Assembly (NCBI RefSeq): GCF_900105055.1
Contig: NZ_FNTA01000004.1
Location: 6,479,501 to 6,543,500 of the forward strand
Direction of reading: 5' to 3'
DNA length: 64,000 nt
Source of the DNA: Amycolatopsis lurida
Lineage (GTDB): Bacteria; Actinomycetota; Actinomycetes; Mycobacteriales; Pseudonocardiaceae
In this document: in pieces, positions 24,050 to 32,477 of the stretch
How the letters are laid out: each line of letters opens with the position of its first letter
Numbering within the stretch: position 1 is the stretch's first letter
Notes under the pieces: model-generated
Databases searched by the model: none
What the model was told of the DNA's origin: nothing
The model's input: the letters and a program-made list of their open reading frames with translations, nothing else
Program-made: the position numbers and the translations under genes

Positions 24050-26161
24050 GGCGGCCGGGATCCAGTCCGGGTTCGAAGCGAGCACGGTCAGCTGCTGGGT
24101 CGCGCGGGTCAGCGCGACGTACAGCACCCGGCGTCCGGTGGTCGACTCCGTGATGAGGTCGTTCGGCTCCACCAGGACGACGGCGTCGTACTCGAGGCCC
24201 TTGGAGTCGAGACTGCCGACGACCTTGAGCCGCTCGTCCGAGAGCCCGTCGAGCCAGCCTTCGACCTCGGGCACCCGGTCCATGGCGGTGATCACGCCGA
24301 CGGTGCCTTCGACGACACCCAGCATTTCCTTCACCGCGGCCTGCGTCGCCGCTTCCAGCCCGGCGGCCTCGACGGGCCGGACCTCCGGCGTGACGCCGGT
24401 CTGCCGCACCGCGCGCGGAAGCTCGTCGGCTTCCGCGTGCCCGGCGACGACCTTCGCGGCCAGGTCGAAGATCTCGGCCGAGTTCCGGTAGTTGGTGCGC
24501 AGCGTGAACCGGCGGCGGGTCGTCTTGAGCCCGAAGGCCTGGTCCCGCGCCATCGCGGCCTCGGCCGGATCCGGCCACGAGCTCTGCACCGGGTCGCCGA
24601 CCACGGTCCAGCTCGCGTACTTGCCGCGCCGCCCGACCATCCGCCACTGCATCGGCGAGAGGTCCTGTGACTCGTCGACGACCACGTGCGAGTACTCGTC
24701 GTAGTGCTCGGGCCGGGTCGGGGCGCCGCCGCGCTCCGGGTTGACCTCGACGCTCTGACGGGTCCGGCGGCTCTTCGGCGGCGGGCCGATCAGGACGCGC
24801 AGCTCGTCGAGGAGCGCGATGTCCGCGATGGTCCAGCCGCGCGAGCGATCGGCGAAATCGGCCGCGAGCATGCTGATCTCGCCGCGGTTGAGCAGGCCCT
24901 TCGCCGCGGACGCGAGCCGCTTCTCGGTGCCGAGCCAGCGCAGGATCTGCGCCGGGTACAGGATCGGCCACCAGACCACCAGGAACCGGTGGAACTCGAT
25001 GCGCTCCCCGAGTTCGGTGATCAGCTCGGCCTTGTCGATCTGACGGCCGTCGTCCTTCGCGTGCTGCTCGGCCTTCGCGGCGAGCGCGTCGAGCAGCAGT
25101 TCGGCGGCGCGGATCCGTGATCGGTTCGGCGGCCCGCCCGCGGTGTGCACCTTGCGGCGCACCTTGTCGAGCTCGCGCGCGTTGAGTCGCAGCACCTCGC
25201 CGCGGTAGACGATCTTCATGTCCTCGGGCGCGTCTTCCGGGGTGTCCCGCAGCGCGCGCAGCAGGATCTTGCGCATCCGCAGCGATCCCTTGATCGCCGC
25301 CAGCGGCGCCGGGTCCTGACGGGTCGCTTCGAGACCGTCGAGGACCTCGCCGAGCGCGCGGAGTTCGACGTTCGTCTCACCCATCGACGGCAGCACCCGC
25401 GAGATGTAGCTGGTGAACACCCCGGACGGGCCGATCACCAGCACGCCCGCGCCGCCGAGCTGGCGGCGGTGGCGGTAGAGCAGGTACGCCGCGCGGTGCA
25501 GCGCGACCGCGGTCTTGCCGGTGCCGGGGCCGCCGGTGATCTCCGTGACCCCGCGCCACGGCGCCCGGATGACCTCGTCCTGCTCCTTCTGGATGGTGGC
25601 GACGATGTCCCGCATCTTCTCGCCACGCGACCGTCCGAGGGCGGCCATCAGCGCGCCTTCGCCGACGATCTGCATGCCGTCGGGGACCGCGTCGGCGATC
25701 AGGACGTCGTCGTCGACGTCGAGCACGGTCTGGCCCGAGCACCGGATCACCCGGCGCCGGACGACGTCCATCGGCTCCTCGGCCGTCGCCTGGTAGAACG
25801 CCGCGGCCGCGGGCGCGCGCCAGTCGGTGACGAGGTTGTCGAACTCGGCGTCGCGGATGCCGAGACGGCCCACGTAGATGTGGTCGTTGTCGAGGTGGTC
25901 GAGCCTGCCGAACACCAGCCCCTCGTACTCCGCGTCGAGGGTCTGGAGGGTCTGATTGGCGTGGTACACCATCATGTCCCGCTCGAACAGCATGGACGCC
26001 TGCTCGAAAATGGCTTCCCGCCCGGCGCCATGGCCGATCTCATAGCCCTTGGTACGCATGGCCTCAGCCTGGGCTCGCAATTCGGCGAGCCGGGTGTAGA
26101 CGGTGTCCACATGGGCTTGCTCGATGGCGATCTCGGCCCGTCTGACCCGAGGTTCGGACAC
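24047..26161 (-). CDS. helR: HelD/HelR-type RNA-polymerase-associated UvrD-like helicase
   Basis: This 704-residue superfamily 1 ATPase has an N-terminal coiled-coil arm (about 1-80), Walker A GGPGTGKT near residues 210-217, VVDESQDLSPMQWRM (motif II) and a C-terminal UvrD-like part with VALTRATQQL (motif VI). The N-terminal arm and the overall layout match HelD proteins, which bind RNA polymerase and recycle stalled complexes. Actinobacterial HelR members are known to displace rifamycins from polymerase. The choice between HelD and HelR is tentative. The GTG at 26161 follows GGAG by six bases. The stop codon lies inside a repeat unit, 31 bases from the IS. Confidence 0.8.
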   Translation of the reverse strand: MSEPRVRRAEIAIEQAHVDTVYTRLAELRAQAEAMRTKGYEIGHGAGREAIFEQASMLFERDMMVYHANQTLQTLDAEYEGLVFGRLDHLDNDHIYVGRLGIRDAEFDNLVTDWRAPAAAAFYQATAEEPMDVVRRRVIRCSGQTVLDVDDDVLIADAVPDGMQIVGEGALMAALGRSRGEKMRDIVATIQKEQDEVIRAPWRGVTEITGGPGTGKTAVALHRAAYLLYRHRRQLGGAGVLVIGPSGVFTSYISRVLPSMGETNVELRALGEVLDGLEATRQDPAPLAAIKGSLRMRKILLRALRDTPEDAPEDMKIVYRGEVLRLNARELDKVRRKVHTAGGPPNRSRIRAAELLLDALAAKAEQHAKDDGRQIDKAELITELGERIEFHRFLVVWWPILYPAQILRWLGTEKRLASAAKGLLNRGEISMLAADFADRSRGWTIADIALLDELRVLIGPPPKSRRTRQSVEVNPERGGAPTRPEHYDEYSHVVVDESQDLSPMQWRMVGRRGKYASWTVVGDPVQSSWPDPAEAAMARDQAFGLKTTRRRFTLRTNYRNSAEIFDLAAKVVAGHAEADELPRAVRQTGVTPEVRPVEAAGLEAATQAAVKEMLGVVEGTVGVITAMDRVPEVEGWLDGLSDERLKVVGSLDSKGLEYDAVVLVEPNDLITESTTGRRVLYVALTRATQQLTVLASNPDWIPAA

Positions 26162-26283
26162 GCAACGCTCCTAAACGCTTCTATCGCCTCCGAGGGCGAA
26201 GGACGACTCTACGCGAGCTGGGCGGCGGCTTCACCAAGTCCCGGCCAACGTCACGATGGAGGGCGTTGAGGCACGATGCACCC

Positions 26284-26838
26284 ATGACCAGGATCGTGGC
26301 GGGGACCGCGGGCGGCAGGCGGCTGAAGGTCCCGCCGAAGGGCACGAGGCCCACGTCGGAACGCGTGCGCGAGGCGCTGTTCAACGCGCTGGAGGTCGCC
26401 GGCGAGCTGCAGGGGGCCCAGGTCCTCGACCTTTACGCCGGTTCGGGCGCGCTCGGGCTGGAGGCTTTGTCCCGTGGCGCGTCCGGCGCGCTGTTCGTCG
26501 AGTCGGACCGGCGCGCGGTCGAAGTGCTCAAGGGGAACGTCGCCGCGCTGGGGCTCGGCGGCGCGGTCCGGGCCGGGGCCGTCGAGTCCGTCGTGGCCGC
26601 TCCGGCGCCGGAAACGTTCGACATCGTCCTCGCCGATCCGCCCTACGCTGTGGATTCCACCCGTCTGGGTGAGGTCATGGCCGCGCTCGCGGCAGGCCGA
26701 TGGGTCACGGACGGCGCGCTGGTGGTGATCGAGCGGGCCGCGCGGGACGGCGAGCCGGACTGGCCGCCGGGCTTCGAGCCGATGCGGACGAAGCGCTACG
26801 GCGACACCGCGCTCTACTGGGCCGAATATCAGGTGTGA
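26284..26838 (+). CDS. rsmD: 16S rRNA (guanine966-N2)-methyltransferase
   Basis: This 184-residue protein has the RsmD start (RIVAGTAGGRRLKVP), the SAM-binding loop VLDLYAGSGALGLEALSRGA near residue 48 and the catalytic motif LADPPY near 118. It methylates G966 of 16S rRNA. It lies 53 bases before coaD, the usual pairing. The ATG at 26284 has no strong ribosome-binding site, but the conserved N-terminus begins there. Confidence 0.95.
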   Translation: MTRIVAGTAGGRRLKVPPKGTRPTSERVREALFNALEVAGELQGAQVLDLYAGSGALGLEALSRGASGALFVESDRRAVEVLKGNVAALGLGGAVRAGAVESVVAAPAPETFDIVLADPPYAVDSTRLGEVMAALAAGRWVTDGALVVIERAARDGEPDWPPGFEPMRTKRYGDTALYWAEYQV

Positions 26839-26891
26839 CGCAGAGCGCGCAGAACGCGCAGGAGGTTCCTCGCCTTGGTAGCGTCCGCGCC

Positions 26892-27374
26892 ATGCGGCGT
26901 GCGGTCTGTCCCGGGTCCTACGACCCGGCCACCAATGGACATCTCGACATCATCGAGCGGGCGGCCAAGCTGTTCGACGAGGTCGTCGTCGCGGTGGGGG
27001 TGAACAAGAGCAAGAAGGGCCTGTTCACCACCGAGGAGCGGATGGACATGCTTCGCGAGATCACCGCGAAGCTGCCGAACGTGCGCGTGGACTCGTGGCA
27101 AGGACTCCTGGTCGACTACTGCCGCGAGAACGACATCATCGCGGTCGCGAAGGGCCTGCGGTCGGTCAGCGACTTCGACTACGAGCTCCAGATGGCGCAG
27201 ATGAACCGCGAGCTGACCGGGCTCGAAACGCTGCTGATGGCCAACAACCCGGCGTACGGGTTCGTGTCGAGCTCGCTGGTCAAAGAGGTCACCGCGCTCG
27301 GCGGCGACATCGAGCACCTGGTGCCGCCGGTAGTGTTCAAACGCCTCTCGGAGAAGTACTCCGAACGAGGTTGA
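26892..27374 (+). CDS. coaD: Phosphopantetheine adenylyltransferase
   Basis: This 160-residue nucleotidyltransferase has the motif GSYDPATNGHLDII (T/HxGH) at residues 8-21, the RSVSDFDYELQMAQMNR region and the C-terminal SSSLVKE signature. It transfers AMP from ATP to 4'-phosphopantetheine, the penultimate step to coenzyme A. It follows rsmD in the same direction. Confidence 0.97.
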   Translation: MRRAVCPGSYDPATNGHLDIIERAAKLFDEVVVAVGVNKSKKGLFTTEERMDMLREITAKLPNVRVDSWQGLLVDYCRENDIIAVAKGLRSVSDFDYELQMAQMNRELTGLETLLMANNPAYGFVSSSLVKEVTALGGDIEHLVPPVVFKRLSEKYSERG

Positions 27375-27473
27375 CCCGAACGGCCGAAGCCGTTGGTCGG
27401 ACGCTGGTGGGCGGCGATGAAGAGTTCATCTCGACGCCTTCTGGTGAATACACGATCGGGTTACGGTCCGAAA

Positions 27474-28166
27474 ATGACCAACAAACGATCGCGGATCGCC
27501 GCCGCGCTGCTCGTTCTGCTAGTCACCTTCTTCGGTGGGCTGAGTGCCGCGCAAGCCACGGCCGCCCCCGTCTCGATCCAGCAGAACCCGTGCGGGGATC
27601 TCACCGGGTTCAAGCACGTGTCGCTGTCGTCGCTGCCCGCCGAGGCCACGACGACCTACAACCTCATCCAGAAGGGTGGCCCGTTCCCGTATCCGGACAA
27701 GGACGGCACGGTCTTCTCGAACCGGGAGAACATCCTCCCGAAGTGCGCGTCGGGCTACTACCGCGAGTACACGGTCCCGACGCCGGGCTCGCCCGATCGC
27801 GGTGCGCGCCGCATCGTCACCGGTAACGCCGGCGAGCACTTCTACACCGCCGACCACTACAAGACCTTCTCCGTGATCGACGCCGACGGCGCCCCGGCAC
27901 CGTCCTGCGGCGACACCTCGAAGCTCGCGAAGGTCGGCTACTCGACGCTGTCCTCCGCGGCGAAGTCCGTGGTGGACAAGGCCCGCGGCGGTGCGACCGG
28001 CACGGTCTACGAGAACCGCGAAGGTGTGCTGCCGTCGTGCGCCGCCGGTTACTACCAGCTGTTCCCGGTGGGCACGAGCGACCGCGTGATCTCCGGCAAG
28101 GGCGGCGAGATCGTCTACACGCCGGACCGCTACGCGACCTTCAAGCTGGTGAACCTCGCCGGCTGA
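27474..28166 (+). CDS. Secreted tandem guanyl-specific ribonuclease (RNase Sa-like), second domain degenerate
   Basis: This 230-residue protein has a signal peptide (about 1-31) and two tandem microbial RNase domains. Domain 1 (about 38-135) closely follows RNase Sa: GPFPYPDKDG, SNRENILP, YYREYTV, GARRIVTG, DHYKTF. It keeps the catalytic trio as Glu98, Arg113 and His128. Domain 2 (about 143-225) keeps the fold landmarks YENREGVLP, GYYQLF and YATFKLV and an arginine (Arg204). However, Leu196 stands in place of the catalytic Glu and Arg219 in place of the His, so it should be inactive. The protein is exported and would cut extracellular RNA after G. No barstar-type inhibitor gene is adjacent. 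No ribosome-binding site is clear before ATG 27474. Confidence 0.88.
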   Translation: MTNKRSRIAAALLVLLVTFFGGLSAAQATAAPVSIQQNPCGDLTGFKHVSLSSLPAEATTTYNLIQKGGPFPYPDKDGTVFSNRENILPKCASGYYREYTVPTPGSPDRGARRIVTGNAGEHFYTADHYKTFSVIDADGAPAPSCGDTSKLAKVGYSTLSSAAKSVVDKARGGATGTVYENREGVLPSCAAGYYQLFPVGTSDRVISGKGGEIVYTPDRYATFKLVNLAG

Positions 28167-28175
28167 TCCGTCCGT

Positions 28176-28201
28176 GCAACATTTCGTGCCTCCTCATCCG
28201 T
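28176..28201 (+). promoter_or_regulatory. Candidate ECF-type promoter of the sigma factor gene
   Basis: GCAAC at 28176-28180 and CGT at 28199-28201 are separated by 18 bases, similar to the GCAAC/CGTC elements of ECF sigma promoters. They lie 34 bases before the sigma-factor ATG, which suggests autoregulation. Confidence 0.3.
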
Positions 28202-28234
28202 GAGATACATCGGGAACACGGACGAGGAGGCACG

Positions 28235-28750
28235 ATGCGGTCTGGGGACGATGCGAGCTTCAGGGAGTTCGCCAGGGACAAGGCGCTACCGCTCCGGCGG
28301 ACGGCGTATCTGCTCTGCGGCGACTGGCATCTCGCGGAGGATCTGGTCCAAACCGCGCTCGTACGCCTGTACCGGGTCTGGCCGAAGGTCCGCCGGAAAG
28401 GGCCCGTAGACAACTACACGAGGCAGATCCTGATGCGCTGCTGGCTCGACGAGCGGCGACGACCATGGCGGAGCAGAGAGAACCGCGACGGCGTCGTCCC
28501 CGAAGAGCCCGTGGCCCCGGCCGATGCCGGCATCTCGGATTCGCTGCTTCGCGCCCTCGCCGAAGTTCCCCCGAAACAGCGCGCCGCCGTCGTGCTGCGC
28601 TACTGCGCCGATCTCCCGGTCGCGGAGGTCGCCGTCGCGCTGCGCTGTTCGGAAGGGACGGTCAGGAGTCAGGCCGCGCGAGGACTCGACGTCCTCCGCG
28701 CGGCCCTTCAGAGACAGCACGACGAGGCTGTCTCCGGGAGGAGCGAGTGA
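28235..28750 (+). CDS. SigE-family ECF sigma factor
   Basis: This 171-residue protein has region 2 (LPLRRTAYLLCGDWHLAEDL, VQTALVRLYRVWPKV) and region 4 (LAEVPPKQRAAVVLRYCADL, SEGTVRSQAARGLDVL). The short length and the YLLCGD-x-HLAEDLVQ pattern are typical of the actinobacterial SigE family. GAGGAGG stands before the ATG at 28235. Its stop overlaps the start of a membrane protein that is probably its anti-sigma partner. Confidence 0.9.
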   Translation: MRSGDDASFREFARDKALPLRRTAYLLCGDWHLAEDLVQTALVRLYRVWPKVRRKGPVDNYTRQILMRCWLDERRRPWRSRENRDGVVPEEPVAPADAGISDSLLRALAEVPPKQRAAVVLRYCADLPVAEVAVALRCSEGTVRSQAARGLDVLRAALQRQHDEAVSGRSE

Positions 28751-29538
28751 TGGACGAACTCGAGAACAGGCTGCGCGGGATCACACTGGCCGAGCCCCCG
28801 CTCGGGTTCGACCCGGACGAGGTCGCCGAGACGGCGGCGAAGAAGGCGCGGAACCGGCGGGCTATGGGACTGTCCGGGGCGGCCACGCTGGCGGTGATCG
28901 CGGCCGCGGTGGTGTTCGTGGCGCCGGGAGACGATCCTTTGGTGCCACCGGCCGTGCCGACGTCCTCGGTGGCCGTTCCAGCGAAGCCACCGGTATCGCC
29001 GAAGGTGAATCTGACGGCTCAGAAAGCGCGGATCACCGGGCATCTGACGGCCACGCTGCCCGCCGTGCTCACCGGGGCCAGAGACATCCAGGTCCGCTCC
29101 ATCCATCAGTTGCGGACCGAGAACGACTGGGACGTCCTCGTCGCCACGGCCGGGTATCGGGACGCCGGCGGCTTCACCCGCGCCCTCGTCATCACGATCA
29201 GCGGTACCGAGGCCGCCAAGCTGGGCTTCTCCCTCGAAGACAGCTGTAAGCCGGGACGAAAGGCCCTCGCCGGGCTCGACGCGGACATCTCCGGCGTGAC
29301 GAGCGGGGAACCGGTGGACTGCGTGAAGCTGCCCCAAGCCGACGGAAGCACCGTTGTCCTCTCCGGGATCGTCCCGTCACTGCCTCCCGGTGAATTCGAG
29401 GCCACGCGCGGAGCGGTCGTGTACCGGGCCGACGGCACGTCCGTGACCGTGACCGACAGCGCGGTCGACGGTGGCTCGCCACTGTCCGACGGCCAGCTGA
29501 GCAGACTGGTCACGGATCCCGGGCTCACCCTGCGGTAG
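28750..29538 (+). CDS. Single-pass membrane protein, probable anti-sigma partner
   Basis: This 262-residue protein has a cytoplasmic N-terminus of about 40 residues (MDELENRLRGITLAEPPLGF), one transmembrane helix (LSGAATLAVIAAAVVFVA) and an extracytoplasmic domain of about 190 residues that begins with a Pro-rich stalk. Coupling to the sigma gene (TGATG overlap) and this topology suggest an anti-sigma factor, as with other SigE-family pairs. No zinc-binding anti-sigma motif is visible. The ATG at 28750 is favoured over GTG 28747 because the GGAGGAG spacing fits better. Confidence 0.65.
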   Translation: MDELENRLRGITLAEPPLGFDPDEVAETAAKKARNRRAMGLSGAATLAVIAAAVVFVAPGDDPLVPPAVPTSSVAVPAKPPVSPKVNLTAQKARITGHLTATLPAVLTGARDIQVRSIHQLRTENDWDVLVATAGYRDAGGFTRALVITISGTEAAKLGFSLEDSCKPGRKALAGLDADISGVTSGEPVDCVKLPQADGSTVVLSGIVPSLPPGEFEATRGAVVYRADGTSVTVTDSAVDGGSPLSDGQLSRLVTDPGLTLR

Positions 29539-29540
29539 GT

Positions 29541-29581
29541 GGCGCGCGGTACCGGCGGGGACACGCCCGGTACCGCGCGCT
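29541..29581 (+). terminator. GC-rich hairpin terminator
   Basis: GCGCGCGGTACC and its perfect complement flank a loop of about 15 bases directly after the stop of the sigma/membrane-protein pair, followed by TTTC. This is a good intrinsic terminator. Confidence 0.75.
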
Positions 29582-29662
29582 TTCACCCCTTACGGCGGCG
29601 ATGAGGGCAAACTGATCTCAGGGAATGTGGGGATCGCTGTAGCAGTAGGTAGGGAGTGGGCC

Positions 29663-30388
29663 GTGTACCGGGTTTTCGAGGCGCTCGACGAGCTCGTCAC
29701 CATCGTGGAGGAAGCCCGCGGCGTGCCGATGACCTCCAGTTGTGTCGTCCCGCGGGGGGACACCCTGGAACTGCTCGACGACATCCGCGACGCGCTGCCG
29801 GGCGAGGTGGACGACGCCCAGGACGTCCTGGACAAACGTGATCAGCTGATCCAGACCGCCCGCACCGAAGCGGCGGAGACGATCACCACGGCGAACACCG
29901 AGGCCGACCGCACGGTCGCCGACGCGCAGGCCGAGGCCGAGCGCATCCTCGCCGACGCCCGCGCCCGCGCCGAGCAGATGATGAGCGACGCGCACGCCGA
30001 GGCCGAGCGCATGGTCGCCGCCGGGCAGGCCGAGTTCCAGAACCTCACCGACCGCTCCCGCGCCGAGTCGGAGCGGATGATCCAGGCCGGCCGCGACGCC
30101 TACGAGCGCGCCATCGAGGACGGCCGCGCCGAACAGGCCCGGCTCGTCGCCCAGACCGAGGTCGTCCAGGCCGCGCACGGCGAGGCGGCCCGCATCGTCG
30201 ACGAGGCGCACGTCGAGGCCGACAAGCAGCGCGGCGACTGCGACGCCTACGTCGACGGGAAGCTGGCCGAGTTCTCGGAACTGCTGGCGACCACGCTGCG
30301 GACGGTCGACTCCGGGCGCAACCACCTGCGGTCCCCGGTCAATCTGCCGGGCAACAGCCGGACGTCGCTGTACGACTACCAGTCCTGA
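29663..30388 (+). CDS. sepIVA: DivIVA-like septation/elongation coiled-coil protein SepIVA
   Basis: This 241-residue protein opens MYRVFEALDELVTIVEEARG, as in mycobacterial SepIVA (Rv2927c). It is almost all coiled coil (about 55-215), rich in Ala, Glu and Arg heptads (ADRTVADAQAEAERILADAR). It ends CDAYVDGKLAEFSELL. SepIVA is a cytoplasmic protein tied to division and polar envelope growth. The GTG at 29663 gives the conserved start, with GGGAG upstream. The order sepIVA-DUF177-rpmF-rnc-mutM matches the mycobacterial neighbourhood. Confidence 0.92.
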   Translation: MYRVFEALDELVTIVEEARGVPMTSSCVVPRGDTLELLDDIRDALPGEVDDAQDVLDKRDQLIQTARTEAAETITTANTEADRTVADAQAEAERILADARARAEQMMSDAHAEAERMVAAGQAEFQNLTDRSRAESERMIQAGRDAYERAIEDGRAEQARLVAQTEVVQAAHGEAARIVDEAHVEADKQRGDCDAYVDGKLAEFSELLATTLRTVDSGRNHLRSPVNLPGNSRTSLYDYQS

Positions 30389-30552
30389 TCGCTCGAGCAC
30401 GTCCCGGGAGCGCGGAGAGCAAGGGACCTTTGCTATCACTCCGCAGGTCAGCCCCTGATTTCGCGGGCGCGCCGTAGGCGGCTTCCGATGTTCCCCATGT
30501 CGCATTTGGGTCGCTCAGAGTCCCCCATGCGCCGGTCATCCGGCAACGGAGG

Positions 30553-30604
30553 TGGTGAAGGCCTCCATCGCCACCTTGAGGGTAGGCAAGGTCTTCACGG
30601 ACTT
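30553..30604. repeat. Degenerate member of the GAAGGCCTCC hairpin family
   Basis: GTGAAGGCCTCC on the left and GGTAGGCAAGGTCTTCAC on the right pair imperfectly around TTGAG, and a few stem bases are lost. It lies in the 267-base gap before the DUF177 gene, of which the rest shows no feature I can name. Confidence 0.55.
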
Positions 30605-30655
30605 CACCGACCGCGCCCGAAAGTGAGTGGCGGGGCCTGCGTACCCTGGTGACCG

Positions 30656-31273
30656 ATGTCTGAGAACAAGTCGCCGCAGGCCAGGCCTGCGCAACTGGAC
30701 GACCGGAGCCCGTGGGTGCTCGACACCCGCGAACTCGGCCGTCACGCCGGCCTGAGCAAGGCCGTCCAACGCTCGATCCCGGTCGAGACCGCGCTCGGTG
30801 TGCCCGACGTCATCACCATCGACGCCGGTTCCACCCTCGAACTCGACCTGTTGCTCGAGTCCGTCGTCGAGGGCGTGCTCGTCAGCGGCACGGCGTCCGC
30901 CGTCGCGACGGGGCACTGCTCGCGGTGCCTCGACCCGATCACCGAGGACGTCGAGGTCGACCTGACCGAGCTCTTCGCCTACCCCGGTTCCGCGACCGAG
31001 GAGACCACCGACGAGGACGAGATCCCCCGCCTGGTGGACGACCGGATCGACCTCGAGCCGACGGTCCGTGACGCGGTGGTGCTGGCGCTGCCGCTGGCCC
31101 CGCTGTGCGCCGAGGACTGCCGGGGACTGTGCATCGAATGCGGTGTCAAGTGGGCCGATCTCGAGCCCGGTCACGGGCATGAGAAGATAGACCCTCGGTG
31201 GGCCGCGCTGGTCGATCGTTTCGATGACGAAACGGGCGATGACCAGGCCGATGGCCCCGGAAAGCAAGCCTGA
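30656..31273 (+). CDS. DUF177 (YceD-type) protein
   Basis: This 205-residue protein has the DUF177 Cys pairs: CSRC near residue 85 and CRGLCIECG near 150, probably a metal site. An acidic middle (EETTDEDEIP) and an acidic tail surround them. YceD-type proteins sit before rpmF in most bacteria and are linked to 23S rRNA processing or accumulation. The start is ATG at 30656 without a clear ribosome-binding site. It is followed by rpmF 72 bases on. Confidence 0.9.
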   Translation: MSENKSPQARPAQLDDRSPWVLDTRELGRHAGLSKAVQRSIPVETALGVPDVITIDAGSTLELDLLLESVVEGVLVSGTASAVATGHCSRCLDPITEDVEVDLTELFAYPGSATEETTDEDEIPRLVDDRIDLEPTVRDAVVLALPLAPLCAEDCRGLCIECGVKWADLEPGHGHEKIDPRWAALVDRFDDETGDDQADGPGKQA

Positions 31274-31345
31274 CGAGCACCAGCTCGTTCCGGAGAAGCA
31301 AGTTCGCTCGCGACCGCGGGCAGACCGTCTGAAGGAGATCTACTC

Positions 31346-31528
31346 GTGGCCGTCCCGAAGCGGAAGATGTCGCGATCCAACACCCGCGCGCGCCGCAGCC
31401 AGTGGAAGGCGGCTCCGGTTCAGCTGGTGCCCTGCTCCAACCGCGCCTGCAAGCAGCCGAAGCTCCAGCACATCGCGTGCCCGGCCTGCGGCCAGCACAA
31501 CGGTCGCCAGGTCGTCGAGCCCGCCTGA
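31346..31528 (+). CDS. rpmF: 50S ribosomal protein L32
   Basis: This 60-residue protein starts AVPKRKMSRSNTRARRSQWK, the universal L32 start. It carries a four-Cys zinc ribbon (CSNRAC...CPACG), so this is the zinc-binding form. AGGAG stands eight bases before the GTG at 31346. It is paired with DUF177 upstream and rnc downstream. Confidence 0.97.
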   Translation: MAVPKRKMSRSNTRARRSQWKAAPVQLVPCSNRACKQPKLQHIACPACGQHNGRQVVEPA

Positions 31529-31543
31529 TCGGCAGCCGACGAC

Positions 31544-32290
31544 ATGGGGGGCAAATCTGCCGGTGGACCACCCGCGGACCCCGCACCACTGCTCGAAGCT
31601 CTCGGGATCACGATCGAACCCGAGCTGCTGACGCTGTCGCTGACCCACCGTTCTTATGCCTATGAGAACGGTGGGTTGCCGCCGAACGAGCGTTTGGAGT
31701 TCCTCGGCGACGCGGTGCTGGGCCTGGTCGTCACCGACCACCTCTACAACACCCATCCCGAACTTGCCGAGGGACAGCTCGCGAAGCTCCGGGCCAGCGT
31801 GGTCAACATGCACGCGCTGGCCAGGGTCGCGCGCGGCCTCGGTGAGGGCGGGCTGGGCAAGCACCTGTTGCTGGGCAAGGGCGAAGAGCTCACCGGCGGC
31901 CGGGACAAGGCGAGCATCCTCGCCGACGGGCTCGAAGCCGTCATCGGCGCCGCGTACCAGCAGCACGGCATCGACGTCGCGCGCAAGCTCGTGCACCACC
32001 TGTTCGACGACCTGCTCGCCGAGGCGCCGCTGCGTGGCGCCGGCCTGGACTGGAAGACCAGCCTCCAGGAGCTGACGGCGTCGGCAGGGCTCGGCGTGCC
32101 CGAGTACAAGGTCGAGGACACCGGGCCCGATCACCGCAAGGAGTTCTCCGCCACCGTCCTCGTCGGCGGGCGTGAACTCGGCTATGGCTCGGGAACGACC
32201 AAGAAGGAAGCCGAGCAGAAGGCCGCCGAGACGGCCTGGCGACAGCTTTCGGCCGAGCTCGACGTGGACCAGCCGCCGAAGACGACCTGA
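31544..32290 (+). CDS. rnc: Ribonuclease III
   Basis: This 248-residue protein has the RNase III signature NERLEFLGDAVLGL near residue 47, the second acidic site DGLEAVIGAAY near 127 and a C-terminal double-stranded-RNA-binding domain (about 170-240, KKEAEQKAAETAW). It processes rRNA precursors and other double-stranded RNA. It starts 15 bases after rpmF, so the two are likely co-transcribed. Confidence 0.97.
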   Translation: MGGKSAGGPPADPAPLLEALGITIEPELLTLSLTHRSYAYENGGLPPNERLEFLGDAVLGLVVTDHLYNTHPELAEGQLAKLRASVVNMHALARVARGLGEGGLGKHLLLGKGEELTGGRDKASILADGLEAVIGAAYQQHGIDVARKLVHHLFDDLLAEAPLRGAGLDWKTSLQELTASAGLGVPEYKVEDTGPDHRKEFSATVLVGGRELGYGSGTTKKEAEQKAAETAWRQLSAELDVDQPPKTT

Positions 32291-32477
32291 GTCCTCTTCG
32301 ACGGGACGGTTCGTTGACACCCGAGCAGGCGAATGAATAACGCCATCGCAGTCCGCCGCCACTGACGCGACCGTTCAGGTCGTTGTCGAGGGTCGGCGGA
32401 TGCGTGCTTTTTGCCTTGCCGGTACCGATTCCTGGCCGTCCTCACCACTCACGAGTGCCGGTGGGAGAATCGACGGT

